DNA of 64,000 bases from Pisaster brevispinus (GCA_023634235.1 JAMKCF010000001.1:1788001-1852000); one strand, 5' to 3'; positions 49,109-62,484 are shown, counted from the stretch's first letter. Numbers and translations: made by a program. Notes: generated by a model not told the origin, from the sequence alone.

Positions 49109-49173
49109 GACAAAAAAAGGAAAGAAGAAAAAAAGAAAGAAAGAAAAACAGAAATAAAGAGAAAGAGAGAGTT
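49109..49173. repeat. Purine tract (GAAA/GA)n
   Basis: Continuous A/G run with GAAAGAAAG and GAGAAAGAGAGAG blocks. Confidence 0.85.
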
Positions 49174-49614
49174 ACAACGAGAACGTGCTAGCGTACATTG
49201 CTATGCCTGCAAAGGCGGCTATGGACTGCTCAAGGGCCCCGGAAGTGCTGTTTTGAAAATGTATATGTTCTCTTGTGAATGGCCCCTTTGCATGGCCGCT
49301 ATCTTTGATGTCAAACAATGGAAACGTGCACGCGCTGCGCACTACTCTCAGCCAATGGAAGCTCTTCACTGACCTCAGTCAGGAGGCTGTTTTTGGTTTG
49401 TGATTTTTTCCGAGGCCATCTTAGAGAAGAATTTCTTTTCCACTGTTGCTCTCTTTTCCATGGGCACATCTTCACTGTTCCAAAACAAAGGAATGCTTCA
49501 CCAACCAGCTGTAGGTATTCCCGGCAAAAACTAAATAATAATAATAATAATAACTCCTTTCAATCAATACGCGGCACTTTCAATTTCAATGTTTGAAAAT
49601 GAATGCTCCGTTGC

Positions 49615-49925
49615 ATCAGCAGTCGACAGTTAAAAGGAATAAGTAAATGTCAACAGTTAAGCATTCACTGATCAAATAAGATAATTCAAACTCATTTGTC
49701 CGAAATAGCATTCAACTTGAAAAGCCAACAGCAAGAGGCTGGTCCACTACTGAATGCCATCAATTGTAAATAGATATGACAGATTCAAATGGAGAATAGT
49801 GAAAATGTGGTATGAATGTCTATAAATGACAAAGAATGACAGAAACGAGCCTGAAGCGAAGTCATCCAAGCACGAAGACGCAATGTCAGCTAAAAAAATC
49901 ACGAGTTAGGGAAATATCCGTGAAT
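49615..49925. mobile_element. Dispersed ~300-bp repeat, copy 2 (see 33335-33690)
   Basis: AAAGCCAACAGCAAGAGGCT, TATAAATGACAAAGAATGAC, GAAACGAGCC and GAAGTCA correspond to copy 1; moderate divergence. Confidence 0.7.
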
Positions 49926-52900
49926 TTAAATGATTGTTAATATAAGTGAATTCGGTTCGCGCAGTTTTCCTTATTGTGACACAGAAAATTCGCTTTCGCA
50001 TGAAGCATTCGCAGAAAGTCTGAACCGGGCTTTATTATGCTTGGCAAATGCGCAAAACGCAGACCTATTTAATAAATACAGACTTATAAACTTCAGCAAA
50101 AAGCCGTATAAACATTTAATAATGAAAAAAACTTGAAAGTGATTTCCACGAACTAGAGAAAGAAAATTAGAAACAAACAGTCAACAAATAGTATCCTGCC
50201 CTTAGAAGATGCTTGATTTGATTGCACCAATTTGAATAAGACGGTAAAAATCAACCTGTTAAAAGTCAAATATGAAAAGTCTATACACTAATGAACCAAG
50301 AGTAGAGTACGAACCGCTACAGTCCCAGCTGTGCGTTCAGGTTTACAATCATGCAATGATTATTAGTGACAGTAACTGCGTACGCATTCCGTAACTCCAC
50401 TTGCTTTAAAAGCAGAGTGCACTTTTGGTAATTGTCAAAGTCCAGTATCCTCACTTAGTTAATTCCAACATATGCATAAAATAACGGACATGTGAAAATT
50501 TTGCTCAACTGGTCCACGAAGTTGCGATAAAATAGTGACAGAAAAAACACCGTTGTTTTCATAGAATTGTGTGCTTTTTGAGGCCTGCGAAAGGCTTCAT
50601 ACCTGTAGCCTTTCTCAGATTCAAGTTTGTTAGGTGAAAATTTTCCCTTTTTTCACCAAAACTTCGTCGCTTCTAACACTGTTTTGTAACATCAGCAGCT
50701 GGGGGGAAAGACTCCAGTTTTTATTGTCATTAATTTTTGGAATAATTCCCAAAGGTATACCACGTGCAAGAAGCTGAAGGGAAAACATAATGCAACGTAT
50801 TTGCCCAAAGACTTTACCAAACATAAAACAAATAGTTCCCTATTCAATCTCATGTAAAGGGATTTATCCAATCGATTTAAATCGCTCAGTTTTAGTCAAT
50901 CAATCAAAAATTAGTAAGTTTGAATATGTTAGTCCACAATCATTATAAAGCATTGTCTTGACAGTAAGGAGACAAGCCAGGAATGTTTTAAAGGGCAAAG
51001 GTCACCAAGTTCAAATAGAAACCTGCTTTTCCAAGTCTGGAATGAAGCGGTATGTTTGACGGCAGAGTCTAGACTTGGTCCCAAGTCTGCGATCGCAGAT
51101 TGTTTGTTTGTCAAAAAAGCACCCTCTTGTACCTCCGATCCCATACTTTTGAATTTTGTTTATCAGTTTGTAGACGTAGGATTTGAAACTGGGAGTCTAC
51201 CGGGTGTGGTTTGCGTGAACACCGTGTGTATAAATCTTTCTCGATTAACAGTAGTTATAAGAAACAAAACCGGTGGTTTGTACACGCCAAGTGGGGAATC
51301 TCTCCAAACATGGACGGAACAATTTGATTGGTCGGAATCGCAACAGCCTTTGATAAATGAATATTCAAGTTTAACTGACATGTGTACGCGTGATAGAATA
51401 CAAAAATACAACGTCTGTGCACATGCAATTACATTCTGCTTTTTAATAATTCAGTTACAGTTTAGGAATGAAAAATATTTTCGATACTGCCCCCCCCCCA
51501 ATATTGAGGAGAACTGTTCGAGGATTCAATTCAAACCACAGACAACACGTTATTCGTCTCGTATGAAATAAATATTTTAATATGGATTCTTTCCCCAATA
51601 TTTTAAGATCCCAGAATAATTATCTAAGCTACGAATTTAAAAGCCACTACATACCAAGCACTATGAAAATGAAAAACAATGAAGTATAACAGAATATGCG
51701 TAAGTGATTGAAACCTATTGATAAAAAAACACGGCCTGTTGGGCTTTGTGGCCTCCCGAAAAGCAATCTGTCTGGCATCAGTAATGTTATGGTACTTGCG
51801 ATTGTTTTAGTATTGGATTGTTTCAGCTTGGTGTTCTATGCTTGGCAGCGCAGGCTGTTCACCCCCAACCCCCGGGAGCTGAGATGGTTATTTGAATGAA
51901 ATAAATTGCTCAAAGAATGGGATAAATGTTCATGTGCCTTGAGCGTCAAAAATAAATGATACGGGCTAGACAAGTGTTCTCTCTTATTTCTAACCACGTA
52001 ACGCAGTCAGCTTGCAACGATCTCTTTTTTTTGGTTGATTTTTCTGATCGCCGTTTTAATAAAATACAAGGTGAACTTCTAGGGTTTAAAAAACATACAT
52101 TTATATCACTCAACAATGTATCTCTTCTTTCGTTTCTGTTTTGATAAATACGGGTACGTTTTGGCACAACACGGGAGAGCATGGATTGTCTTTATGTACA
52201 CATGGTCCATCACGAACTATTGTTTTGGGTCAGAGCTCCTATTTGTTTTAGTTCACGTGGAACGGGGACACATTTACAGCAACATGCAAAACTGAAAGAA
52301 AACGCCCTTAGACTGTGAAATCACAACAGAGCGCTCGTGTTTTCCTTCACTGAAAGATGAAAGTCATTTCCACTATATTAAAAAGGGCCTTGTGGAATAG
52401 AGGGCATGTCAACAGCAACCATATTCATGCAAGTGACTTCTCTCTTTTTTTCTCATTACAGAATTTTCTCAAAAACTCGTTGAGCCCCAACTGAGCAGCG
52501 GCCTACCCCACAATTTGGCGAGGGGCTGACAGCTCAGCTATCATGAAAATCCCCGGGTGTCTTCATGGTTCGTTGACACCAAAACGGGTCATCAACCTTT
52601 TGCCGCCGAACGAGCTGTCGGCCTTAGGATGCCTCCGAGGTTGGAAGTGAAACAGTCGTCCCAATTAAATCGTAAGTCCACCTGACTTAATTAGCGGTTT
52701 CGTGTCATTATTTTATTAGATGGATGATGGAGAGCGATCTGAAATACTTCTTTGAGACTTTGAAATTTTGTAAAAGAAGTAAAACAGCCACCAAAGGGAA
52801 GAGAAATAGTTCACATTGTGTCTGATAATGTCAGTTTGCATTTCAGATGATGCACAAAGTCTGTAACCTTCTAACGTTTGTGAGGTTCTTGGTCTAGAAT

Positions 52901-53429
52901 AAGAGGGAACCCAGACCTGAGAGCCGCTTTCCAACAATGTCCACATTCATCAAATTTTTTATCCCTGCATACATTTTTACAAGAATATCAAGAGAGTCGC
53001 TGATTGTCAAAAACAAAGTGGATTAATTTCAATCTGAAAGCACACTGGTTATAAAGTCTATGCGATCAACAACCCTCCGGAGAAATATGTCCGTCCAAAG
53101 CCTGTCAAAGTCGAAATCAAAACTACCGTTGCTTCTTCTATTCATCCTTGCTAGGTTTTGTTTTTGTTTTTTTTGTTTTTTTGCTGAAATCAAATTAACG
53201 ACGTAGGACTAAACAAACGTGCGCGGAATCACTGACAGGGCTTGAAAGCGATGACTTGTTTTGATGGAACATCTACACGTTGTTTGTGTAGGATTTTGTT
53301 TTACTATTATTATTGAGAATTAAAGGATAGGAATTTACTTTAAATCCCAACAATATGATTTAATTTAATTGTTCTTCAATTGAACCAATATCTATACAAA
53401 TCTTATCTTTGGGAAAATGATGACAAACT

Positions 53430-54145
53430 GTACCTGGTAGCTGTAAACTTCAAAGCTGGTAAAGCAAATCAGGGACAGTACGTGTACAAACACAATGCTC
53501 TACCTTACATTGATTCAAAGGCAGTAAGATCGCATTTTATGTACAAATACAACAAATGTTGTGCCATAGCTCAATGCAATAAAAAGAATTTACAACGGCA
53601 GCATGTATACCACTACAACTGGTGTTGTACCTTGTCTAGACAGTAAGCACAACGTGGGCAGCATAGTTACTATAAATATAACCTGTGTTTTACCTTGTCT
53701 TGTTTCAAGAAGTTAGCACAATGTGACAAGCATATTTACTAATGCAACATGTGTTATACCTTTTCTTGAATCAAAGACAGTAAGCACAACGTGAGCATCA
53801 CATTTACTAATACAACTGTAATACAACTGTGTTGTACTTGATGTTGATTCAAAGACATTAAGCACAACGACGCAGAATATTACCGATACAACCTTTGCTG
53901 TACATTATCTTGGTTCAGATAGAGTATAAGCACAACGTGAGAAGCATGATTTCTACCAATGCAACCTTTGTTGACCTTATTTTTATTCAAAGACAGGAAG
54001 CATAAAGTAGCAGTTTACTTACTGATACAATCAAAGCTCTACCTTATCTTGATTTAAAGACAGTAAGCATGTTAACGCGACATATTGACCACTTCCCATT
54101 GATAAACCTTATCTTGATTCAAAAACGGTAAACATGGCTACAGTA
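53430..54145. repeat. Degenerate minisatellite, about 75-bp unit, 9 or so copies
   Basis: Recurring block: TTGATTCAAAGACAGTAAGC, ACAACGTGAGAAGCAT, TTTACTAATACAACCTGTG and TTGTACCTTATC. Unit length varies from 70 to 85 bp. The 88-codon plus ORF at its left end is part of the array. Confidence 0.85.
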
Positions 54146-55204
54146 GAATAGTTTAAACACATTTCAGTCGGTTCAATGCACAATGACCGATAACGTCAGT
54201 TGTTTTTTCTTAGCAATTATATGACCCAGGAAACCGATGAACCGAAGGCAGCGTTGACAATTTTGATAACTGATTTGTCTCACCCAACGAAAAATAACCC
54301 CCATAATTTATTCCAGCTGAATCCAGCAAAGTACACTGTCTGGGTAATGCTTTGTTGATACTCACAACTATCTGAATGTAAATCAATTTCTATAAAAGTG
54401 TTTAAGTGCAAACTTTGAGTGTTTGTCTCCTGCCTGCTACTTGACAAATCCGGATAAGTCAAATCGATTATTTCACATGAATATTTCTGATGTGTGTCTC
54501 TGGGGTACTTGAATGATCGTAACGAAAGTTGAACTCACACACAATGTTGCTTCAAGCCAAAAGAAAAACACATTTTGAAAGCTGATATTTTTTTTTATGG
54601 CTGTCTGATATAAGTAATTGATGTGTCACGATATAAGACTTCAACCATGATAAGTAGTTGATTGATTTAAGGTGACTCGCTCACAGTGATGTTTAAACTA
54701 AAAAGAAAAACACACTTTTAAAACTAGACAATGTTTGCATATTTTACAAAGGATATATTGAATATAATATTTCAAAAGCTTCCTACCAGTGTTGGCTCTT
54801 GATTTGTTTTTACGCTCTTTACTGATTCAGTCGACATTTGTGAGACTACTAATAAATGGCTAAGTAGATCAATCAAGGTAGAACCAGTGGTTGCCAAAGT
54901 ATTCGGACTCAAGTCAGGTACTTGAGTATATTTAGTTCTAAAAATATTTTGTTCCAGGCCTATAAATCGTAAATATTTCGTTGCAACCCTATGAAACTAC
55001 ATATTTTGTTCCAGCTCTATAGTTATAAACAGGAATGTTATTTCGTTTAGCCAGTCAACTAAGTTGAAACTAACCAACTTGAAGTGCTATCATTGTAACA
55101 TGCTTGATTTATTTAGCGCCACACACAGCGTCTCCAAGCGCATAACAACTTATTTGCAAAGCCATAAAAAAAATTGAGTTTGAACAAAGAAAAAAATTAC
55201 TGGA

Positions 55205-55305
55205 ACCAACGACCACTGGATAGCTCAGTGGGTAGAGCGCCCGTACTTTATTCTGGAGGTCGTTGGCTCATGTCCCGTTCCAGTCAATTTGTCTTTGTTC
55301 AAACC
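55205..55305 (+). mobile_element. tRNA-derived SINE with compensated acceptor stem
   Basis: ACTGGATAGCTCAGTGGGTA head; ACTGGA pairs with TCCAGT at the end of the head; tail CAATTTGTCTTTGTTCAAAC as in the other family members. The B box is degraded (TTGGCTCATGTCCC). Confidence 0.75.
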
Positions 55306-55639
55306 CAAATAATAATAAAATACCCAGTGGTTTTTTCCTTAAAATGTATTAAGGTAAAACATTGTAGAACCCAGTGAGCGAAGGAGAGTCAACTGTACTA
55401 TGATCTAATAAATTCAATACTCATAGAGCGCTTTATGCGAGGGTTTCAGGCGCTTGACAGATGAAAACAGAAACAAACAATTAAGTAACCAGTAAAAAGT
55501 TACCAAAGAATAAGTCATAAGAAACAAGTCCGTAAGAACAATAAATGTATAAATAAGTTTTGGGAAGAGAATTGAATACTTTTTTTTTTAGTATAGATGG
55601 TTTTTGTGTGATAGCAGAAAGTTCTACAGTGTACTTATC

Positions 55640-56440
55640 ACATGCCAGAGGCTCGTCTTGGTCCAAGTAGCTGAGGTTTTGAATAGTGATGAGGCAGAGC
55701 AGATTGTGGGGGAAGGAGCAACATTGACATGAGAAAGAGCGATTACCGTGATAAAGACCGTATGTCTTGGTACAATGGACTGAAGTTTTGAATTGTGGTG
55801 GGAAAGGCAGAGGTGAGAGTGGGGCACGATGTCCGCCATGTCCTGGGGAATGAAACTGATGTTTTGAGTTGTGATGGAAAGGCAAAGTAGATGGTGGGAG
55901 AAGTTTACAAGTGTCAGAAAGAGCGATGGCTGTTTTGCTAGGTTCAAGGAACTAAAGTTTTGAAATGTGATGTGAAAAGCAGAGCATAGAGAGTCGGGCA
56001 CGATGATGTGGGAAAGAGTGATCTCGCGTGGTGCAGGTTCAAGAAACAGACGTTTTGAGTTGTGATGTAAAGGCAAAGTAGAGCGTGGGAGAAGTTCAGT
56101 GTGAGAAAGAGCCATGGCTGTATGTTTGGGTCCAAGGAACGAAGTTTTGAATTGTGATGGGAAAGACAGAGCAGACAGTGTGGCAAATTGATATGGGCAA
56201 GAGTGATGGCCCTCGTGTCCTGGTCAAAGAAACTAATGTTTTGAATTGTGAAAACAGAGCGTGGGAGAAGTTTACAAGCGTGAGAAAGAGCAACGGCTGT
56301 ATGGCTAGGTCCAAGGAAATGAAGCTGTGTATTGTGACGAGGAGATAGAGAGTGGGATACTTTCGGTTGACTGCGTTCTTGAAGATGCTGGGGTGAAGAG
56401 CCGCAGAGACACCTGTATTGTATTTGTTTTGTTGACTGGA
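55640..56440. repeat. Higher-order minisatellite, ~95-bp units of two alternating types
   Basis: Units open with GTTTTGAATTGTGATGGGAA. One type continues GCAGAGCAGA..GTGGGGCACGATG..GTGTCCTGG, the other GCAAAGTAGA..GTGGGAGAAGTTTACA..GAGCGATGGCTGTA..GGTCCAAGGAA. They alternate over about eight units, implying a ~190-bp higher-order period. Overlapping minus-strand ORFs up to 171 codons result from the array. Confidence 0.85.
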
Positions 56441-56844
56441 TGCCAACGAAGCGATCCAAGTATTGGAGTGACGTGGTGGCGGGATGATGGACAGGTGAAC
56501 TTCTGAGATGAGCGAATCTAACTTACACGTGACGGCATGGTCAGAGGGCAAGTAGTGTGTAGTGGGGACTTGGGATAGAAAGTTGGGAGACAGTCTTATC
56601 AATGCCAGATCTAGTCAATGTCCATCACGGTGTGTTGGACCTGGGACTAACCGTTTAGCCAAACAGTGTCAAAATGTTCACAGAATGATAAGTCTACCTA
56701 AAGTACACCTTACTCGTGGTGACCCTCGGGGGTATTTATAGAAACGTCGATATGCAACATTTAAATAGACAACTATTTAAACATTATCTTGTATCACACA
56801 AAGTTTTCAAATGCTTTCAATTTTATTGTGTTAACTAGTAGTAT

Positions 56845-57275
56845 CAGCAACCAATCGACATAAGAAATGTTAAGCATTTGTACCAACTCGACATAAAATG
56901 TAATTTATATATTATAAAACATCTCGATATAAGTAATATTTAGTATCTGTACCAACTCATGACAGGAATGAAAGGTTATCTGTACCGACTCGACATAAGA
57001 CGTAAATGGTATTTAAACCATCTCGACATAAGAAGTATTTAGCGTCTGTTACAACTCATTACAGGAATGATTGGTATATGTACCGACTCGACATAAGACG
57101 TAATTGGTTTATAAACCATCTGGACATAAGAAATATTTAGTGTCTGTACCAACTCATTAAAGGAATGATTGGTATATTTACCAACTCGACATAAGACGTA
57201 ATTGGTTTATAAACCATCTCGCCATAAGAAATATGACTCATTAAAGCGATGATTGGTTTTTCTACCAACTCGTTA
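56845..57275. repeat. Compound tandem repeat, ~98-bp unit
   Basis: Alternation of TACCGACTCGACATAAGACG, TTATAAACCATCTCGACATA, AGAAATATTTAGTGTCTGTA and CAACTCATTA(C/A)AGGAATGATTG over about four units. TAC(C)NACTC is the shared seed of both sub-blocks. Confidence 0.85.
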
Positions 57276-58379
57276 AGATGTAGTAAAGCTGGACAGTTTG
57301 TAACATTGTGGTTGTGGGGAAAGATAAACACACCTTATTTTTTAGAACGTAACCAGTAACTGGATGCTTCCTTTACATTAATGTAAACCACTTAAATCTT
57401 TGTTCAAATGACTTTTTTCTTTTCAAATCGCCACAAAATCTTAACGTCAACCAATGACGTTGTCACACAACTGGTCAGCTGAGGTCAGAACCGTTTTTAA
57501 CCTAGCAATCTGGGAATCGGATACGCCATTACTCAAAAATTCATTTTTGTTCACTTCCGACTTTAACATGTAAATTGTCTTTAAAAGAAAAAACAAACAT
57601 CTACACTTAGTGTCAAAGTTAAGCTGCGTATGACAACTACCGTTACCTTTGATTGACATCGATCGAAATTCAATCTATCTTCTGGTTGACCTTTAACACG
57701 CACTTCCGTTTCAGCGTTTCAGGCTAATGTTTTCATTCACTTCCCCAAGAAAAACATGACAGTATACGAACCCGACCCGAGGTGTAATACAAAAGGTGTA
57801 TCTTGCGAGAGTCAATTAGTCACGCAGGCCTGGATTTCCGAGTCCTGATCGTTGTAAAAACATGTTTAGGATGGAGATTCCATTGCGAATGGTCTTTGTC
57901 AGACACCGTAGTTTGAGCTAGACTAAGTGGATTGATCAGCGCTGAACGTTGAAGATAATAAGAAAATAACTTTTGAAGCGTCGCTTGCCAATTTATCGAA
58001 GGATAGAAAAACATTACACTGACGGGGATTTATTCACCAGAGAGAGATGGGTCTCGGCGGGAAAGGTGGCAGCTGATGTCTAAATAAATAGTCTGCCTCT
58101 CTGGGAAGAACGACTTAATCACGGTCCGGTGTATCTCATCAATTTAGGATGAGCTAGTAAATTCACTTGATGATTATTTCTAGTTTAATGAATGAACCCT
58201 AGGTAATGTCATCATCTTCTGAAAATGTCGAACGGTGACTTAGAGGCAAAGTGTGGGATGAGTAATGGTCGGAGAAAATGGTTTCAATCTGAAAGCTCCG
58301 TGATTTAAAGCTTAAAGGGGCGTTTTGGCATGATATTAGCTTGCCTGTGGCTGCACACGTGGAACTATGATATCCAATT

Positions 58380-58760
58380 ATACCCCTCCTATACATTCAC
58401 ATTTATCCCCTGCCCTCACACTTAACCCCTAGGCGCACACCCCTCAACCCTTATTACCCTCACACTCAACCCCTACCCTCAAACCTCATTCAAACCTTAC
58501 CAACACACCCCTCCCCTACCCTCACAGCATCCACTACCCTCAAACCTCATTCAAACCCTACCAACACACCCCTCCCCTACCCTCACACCCCTCCCCTCCC
58601 CTCACAGCTCCCACTACCCTCAAACCTCATTCAAACCCTACCAACACACCCCTCCCCTACCCTCACACCCCTCCCCTCCCCTCACACCCCTCCCCTCACA
58701 CCTCCCACTACCCTCTCACCCTTCCCCTACCGTCACAGCCGACACCTACCCTTGTGCCCA
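58380..58760. repeat. C-rich G-poor minisatellite (CCCTACCCTCACA)
   Basis: Plus strand almost lacks G. ACCCCTCCCCTACCCTCACA and CTCAAACCTCATTCAAACCC recur, giving an ~80-bp higher-order repeat around 58480-58690. The G-rich complement has many GGG runs. Confidence 0.88.
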
Positions 58761-59725
58761 GCCTCATTATGTTGATGCTTCATACATGTTGTAGTGTCAC
58801 AACTGAGTTCAGTTCAGTCCAGTTATGGTTTTGTTTATAACAAACATACAAACTACCTTTTTAAATTAAGATTAAACAATTTGAAGGAAACCAAAAACAA
58901 AATACTTATATGTATTTAACGATGAAAAACATGTATAACATTAAAATACATGTTTAAAAAGGGTGTGGAAAGCAGGGAAAAAAACAAAGAGAGTCAGCCT
59001 GGAGTCAGCCTGGTCCCCCGAATTGAAATGAGTGTCTAAGAGCCATGTACAATTTGTCTTCGGTTTGCTTTTCAATATTTTCAGTTTTGGGCTTTATACG
59101 TGTTGAAGTGTTACAACCCAACTTTCAACCGTGCGCTGTTGTGAACTGAGGTTTGGTTTTATATGTCAGTTTTGGTTTTAAAAAAACTCGAAATTTGATC
59201 GAATATGATCGAATTCTTAACAATCTCCTGGGAGATGAAAGAATTAGTCTTTAAATGGAGTCACATAAGTGCCAATTGAATACTTCAAGTAACATTTTAC
59301 AGAAATCTTTACTTTTGTAATCTGCACAATACTAAGTTATACAGAAACTAAGATTAAACATTACTTATGTTACAGTGAAAATTAATCTTGCCGCGGGAGA
59401 CTGGAGACTAAAATGTCTCAAATTGTCCGCATTTCTGTCAATACAAATTGATATTCAATCTTCACTTTTTAAAGAGGAAACTGTTGTGTCAACCCGACAA
59501 GAAAACGTTAGCCACCAAAAAAAACTGTATACTTATTTTATTTGGTTTGTAAATACACATCCAGATTGGCCTCGGACAACGATGTGCGTTTGTGTGATTT
59601 TTTTTTTTTTTAAATTATTATTATTATTAGGGTTTTTTCTTTCTCAATTTGTTTCGTATTATGTTATTAGATGTAACGATTGAGATGGAACGCATAGAAA
59701 TATAATGCACAGTACAGGTCTACCA

Positions 59726-59860
59726 GGGGTGGATTTTTTAAAGAGTTAAGACTAGTCTTATCTCGAGTTACTTGTCCTAACTTAGGACTAGCCTTAAGTT
59801 TTTAATAACTATTAGGACTAGTCCTGAGTTAGGACTATTTCTGTGAAATCGACCCCTGAC
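59726..59860. mobile_element. Hairpin MITE with AGGACTAG core, copy 2
   Basis: CAGGGGTGGATTTTTTAAAG at the left (decayed), TTCTGTGAAATCGACCCCTG at the right; interior CTTAGGACTAG and TAGGACTAGTCCTGAG. Confidence 0.75.
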
Positions 59861-60854
59861 CTCGCACTTTTGTGCCTCAGTGGTGTTTTAAGAAAGAAAA
59901 CCCGCACAAACGTAATAACAATACGCCCTTCGGTAAACAACGCGATTCCAAGATGTTATCCTAACAAAAACGAAGCGATAAATGAAATTGCCACACTAGT
60001 CTTGCCAACCTCTTTAATTTCATTACTTCCTAATTTGATTATCCTGTGAGGAAAAAAACTAGCAACCAAATTGACGAAATGCGATTAAATTGAAGTGGCG
60101 GGGTGCAAGAAATCAACACGAGCTTAGAGATGACTGTCTCGAATTTCTTTCCATGTGAACCCAATATAGCTGTAGATTGGGATCAGACCCTCAGGGCTCA
60201 AGTGGGATTAGGTGGCGAGCGCTCCAAGGGAAGGATCAGTGGATAGAGATGCTATCTTGAAGCCAAGGCGCTAATCTCATATCAGATCATCTCTATAGAA
60301 CACAGGGGATATTACTTTTCGTAGCCTCCGGCTCAAGCCGGACTGATGCAAATATGTTGCTTCCCTGGTGTTATTTCACCTGTTCACTGATTATAGCATA
60401 ACCAGAAAACAAAACTCGTGTTGTAGGAACGGATGGAATCGTTTCATTCAACGGGTCGATACACTTTAACTCACTGCATAGGTAACACACCGGAAAGAAA
60501 ATATTCCAATTCACAGGCTGTCGTGGTGTAAACATTAGTTGGGGGTTGTGTTTGCAAGGTTTCCTTATTGTTGGGGTGGGGGTGGGACTAACAGCTAAAC
60601 AGCAGCAACAGGGAAAGCTGATGAAGTTCTACGGTACCGTCTCGTTTCCTTGGGCAAATTAACCCAAGGAAAAACGATGTCAGCACAATGTCAGGTAATG
60701 AGGCATTGTGTGGACGTACGCAGTGTCCATGTAATATTTTTTTAGGAACAACAAGCTCGTTTAAAAACAAAACCATTTTGCTATAATAAGAATCTGTTTT
60801 GCTATATTTACATCTTCTCTGTGCAAGTATACTCAGAACAAGAAAAATATACCT

Positions 60855-60935
60855 ACATATTTATTTATTTATTTTTTTATTTGTTCATGTATTTATTTAT
60901 TTATTTATTTAATTAATTTATTTATTTTGTTCTTT
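60855..60935. repeat. (ATTT)n AT-rich simple repeat
   Basis: Runs of TTTATTTATTT, extending as general T/A-rich sequence to about 61020; a similar T-rich stretch is at 61440-61625. Confidence 0.9.
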
Positions 60936-61799
60936 TCTTATTATGATTATTTGTTATTATTTTTTTCATTACATTTTATTTTTATTTAGTTGTGTATTTT
61001 TATTTTTGTTTTAATTTAGTTCGTCTGGTTGGTGTTTCTGCTCTTGTTCGGCTATGCGGGGTTTTTAAGTTACGGTAGTTTCTGTCTAAACATTTTAACA
61101 ATTGTGTTTACTTGCCATGATTTGTTTTACTTTTCAATACAATTTTAGATTTATGTGTATTATATAATGTCAATTTTTATTCTTTTAATGAGCTGGGTCT
61201 GGGAGGGCACATCTTTTTTGATGACAGTTTTTGACTTTTGCCTTTCCCTGGACGGCCTTTGCTCATAATATTGTATTGTCCAAAGAATTAAAATAAATAA
61301 AAATAAGATATAACGAAAGATAAACATACAACAATTTAAAATTACAAACAAAAGGGAAAACTCTAACAACCTAAGATACAAAATAATAGCTGAAAATAGT
61401 TGAAAAACAGTTTTATTATGTCTCAAGTATAATATTTACTATTACTTTTTGTTAATTTATTATTAATTCTTTTTTCATTTAAGTGTTTTTTCATGTTTTT
61501 ATTTAATGATTGTTTAATCATTCGTTTTTCGGGGTTTTTCTTCTTCTTTTTGTCTTTTTATTTATTTTTTTTAATTTTTTTTATTTGATTTCATGTATTT
61601 GTATATATTTTGTTTATTTGTGACCAAACACAACTTGGGTCTCCAACGGTGCCTGCATATAAACCAACATAACAACTATTCACTGATTATTTCACCCAAA
61701 CTTAGATCATCAGAACGTTGTTCACAATTACCTCATAATGGACCTTGAAACTCGTTCACCACATCCCCCGGAGACCTCCTAAAAAATCATTAACGACCA

Positions 61800-62045
61800 A
61801 GGCCCAATTTCAAGTCTCTGCTTACCGTAAGCAAAGAATCGGCGCTTACGGAAGCAGAGAGTTCCGCGCTAACGTCAAGCGTATTTCAGGGGTCTGCATG
61901 GATTTTTTGCTTTTGTGGGTGCGTACTCCAAGTTACTAGGCATTCTTCGCTTACACAGCTAGCGCAGAAATTCGGCACTTACACAGTAAGCGGAGAATGG
62001 TGACCGTAAGCGCAGAATTATGTGGTAAGAAGAGCCATGCAATTT
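61800..62045. mobile_element. Hairpin MITE, inverted relative of 15555-15795
   Basis: GGCCCAATTTCAAGTCTCTG at the left, AGAGCCATGCAATTTGG at the right; interior GCTTACCGTAAGCA, GCGCTTACGGAAGCAG and CGTCAAGCGTATTTCA correspond in reverse order to the 15.6-kb element. Confidence 0.75.
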
Positions 62046-62484
62046 GGTCATGGACGACTTCATGTAGGAACCAGCCTTTTTTATGTGATGTAACATTACC
62101 TGGTTTGGACGGATGGGCGGGATTGATCATTTTGGGAACGACACTGAAAATTAAGCATCGAAAGTCAACATGCACTTCCTGTATCTATGCCCTGTAGGAT
62201 AGTTACGACGGTCAAACGTCGCGGCAGTAAATAACAAGCAAATTGAAGAATGACACGAGACACGTGTTCCACCAATCAAATGAGAAGGATTTATGTGTGG
62301 GAGTGTATTAAATCATACTTATATTGATAACGAGTACAAAGAATTGGTTTAATAAAAACCAGCTGTCGGTGAGCCGTTTTAAATCCTCCCTCAAAAGAAC
62401 TTATCCCTCAGGATGTGACGTAGCTTTCTGTCCATTGACTGCCTTGTGAGGTACATCATGATCGCTTACTCCTTTTCAAAAACA

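Noticed and set aside
51056..51571. 171-codon plus-strand ORF, the longest outside repeats
   Set aside because: No recognisable domain, no splice-site support, ordinary AT-rich composition. One ORF of this length is expected by chance in 64 kb, six frames.
55481..56602. Overlapping minus-strand ORFs up to 171 codons
   Set aside because: They lie over the ~95-bp minisatellite in several frames; repeat by-product is the simpler reading.
58380..58760. Interstitial telomere sequence
   Set aside because: CCCTA occurs, but no run of CCCTAA; the unit is a longer C-rich minisatellite.
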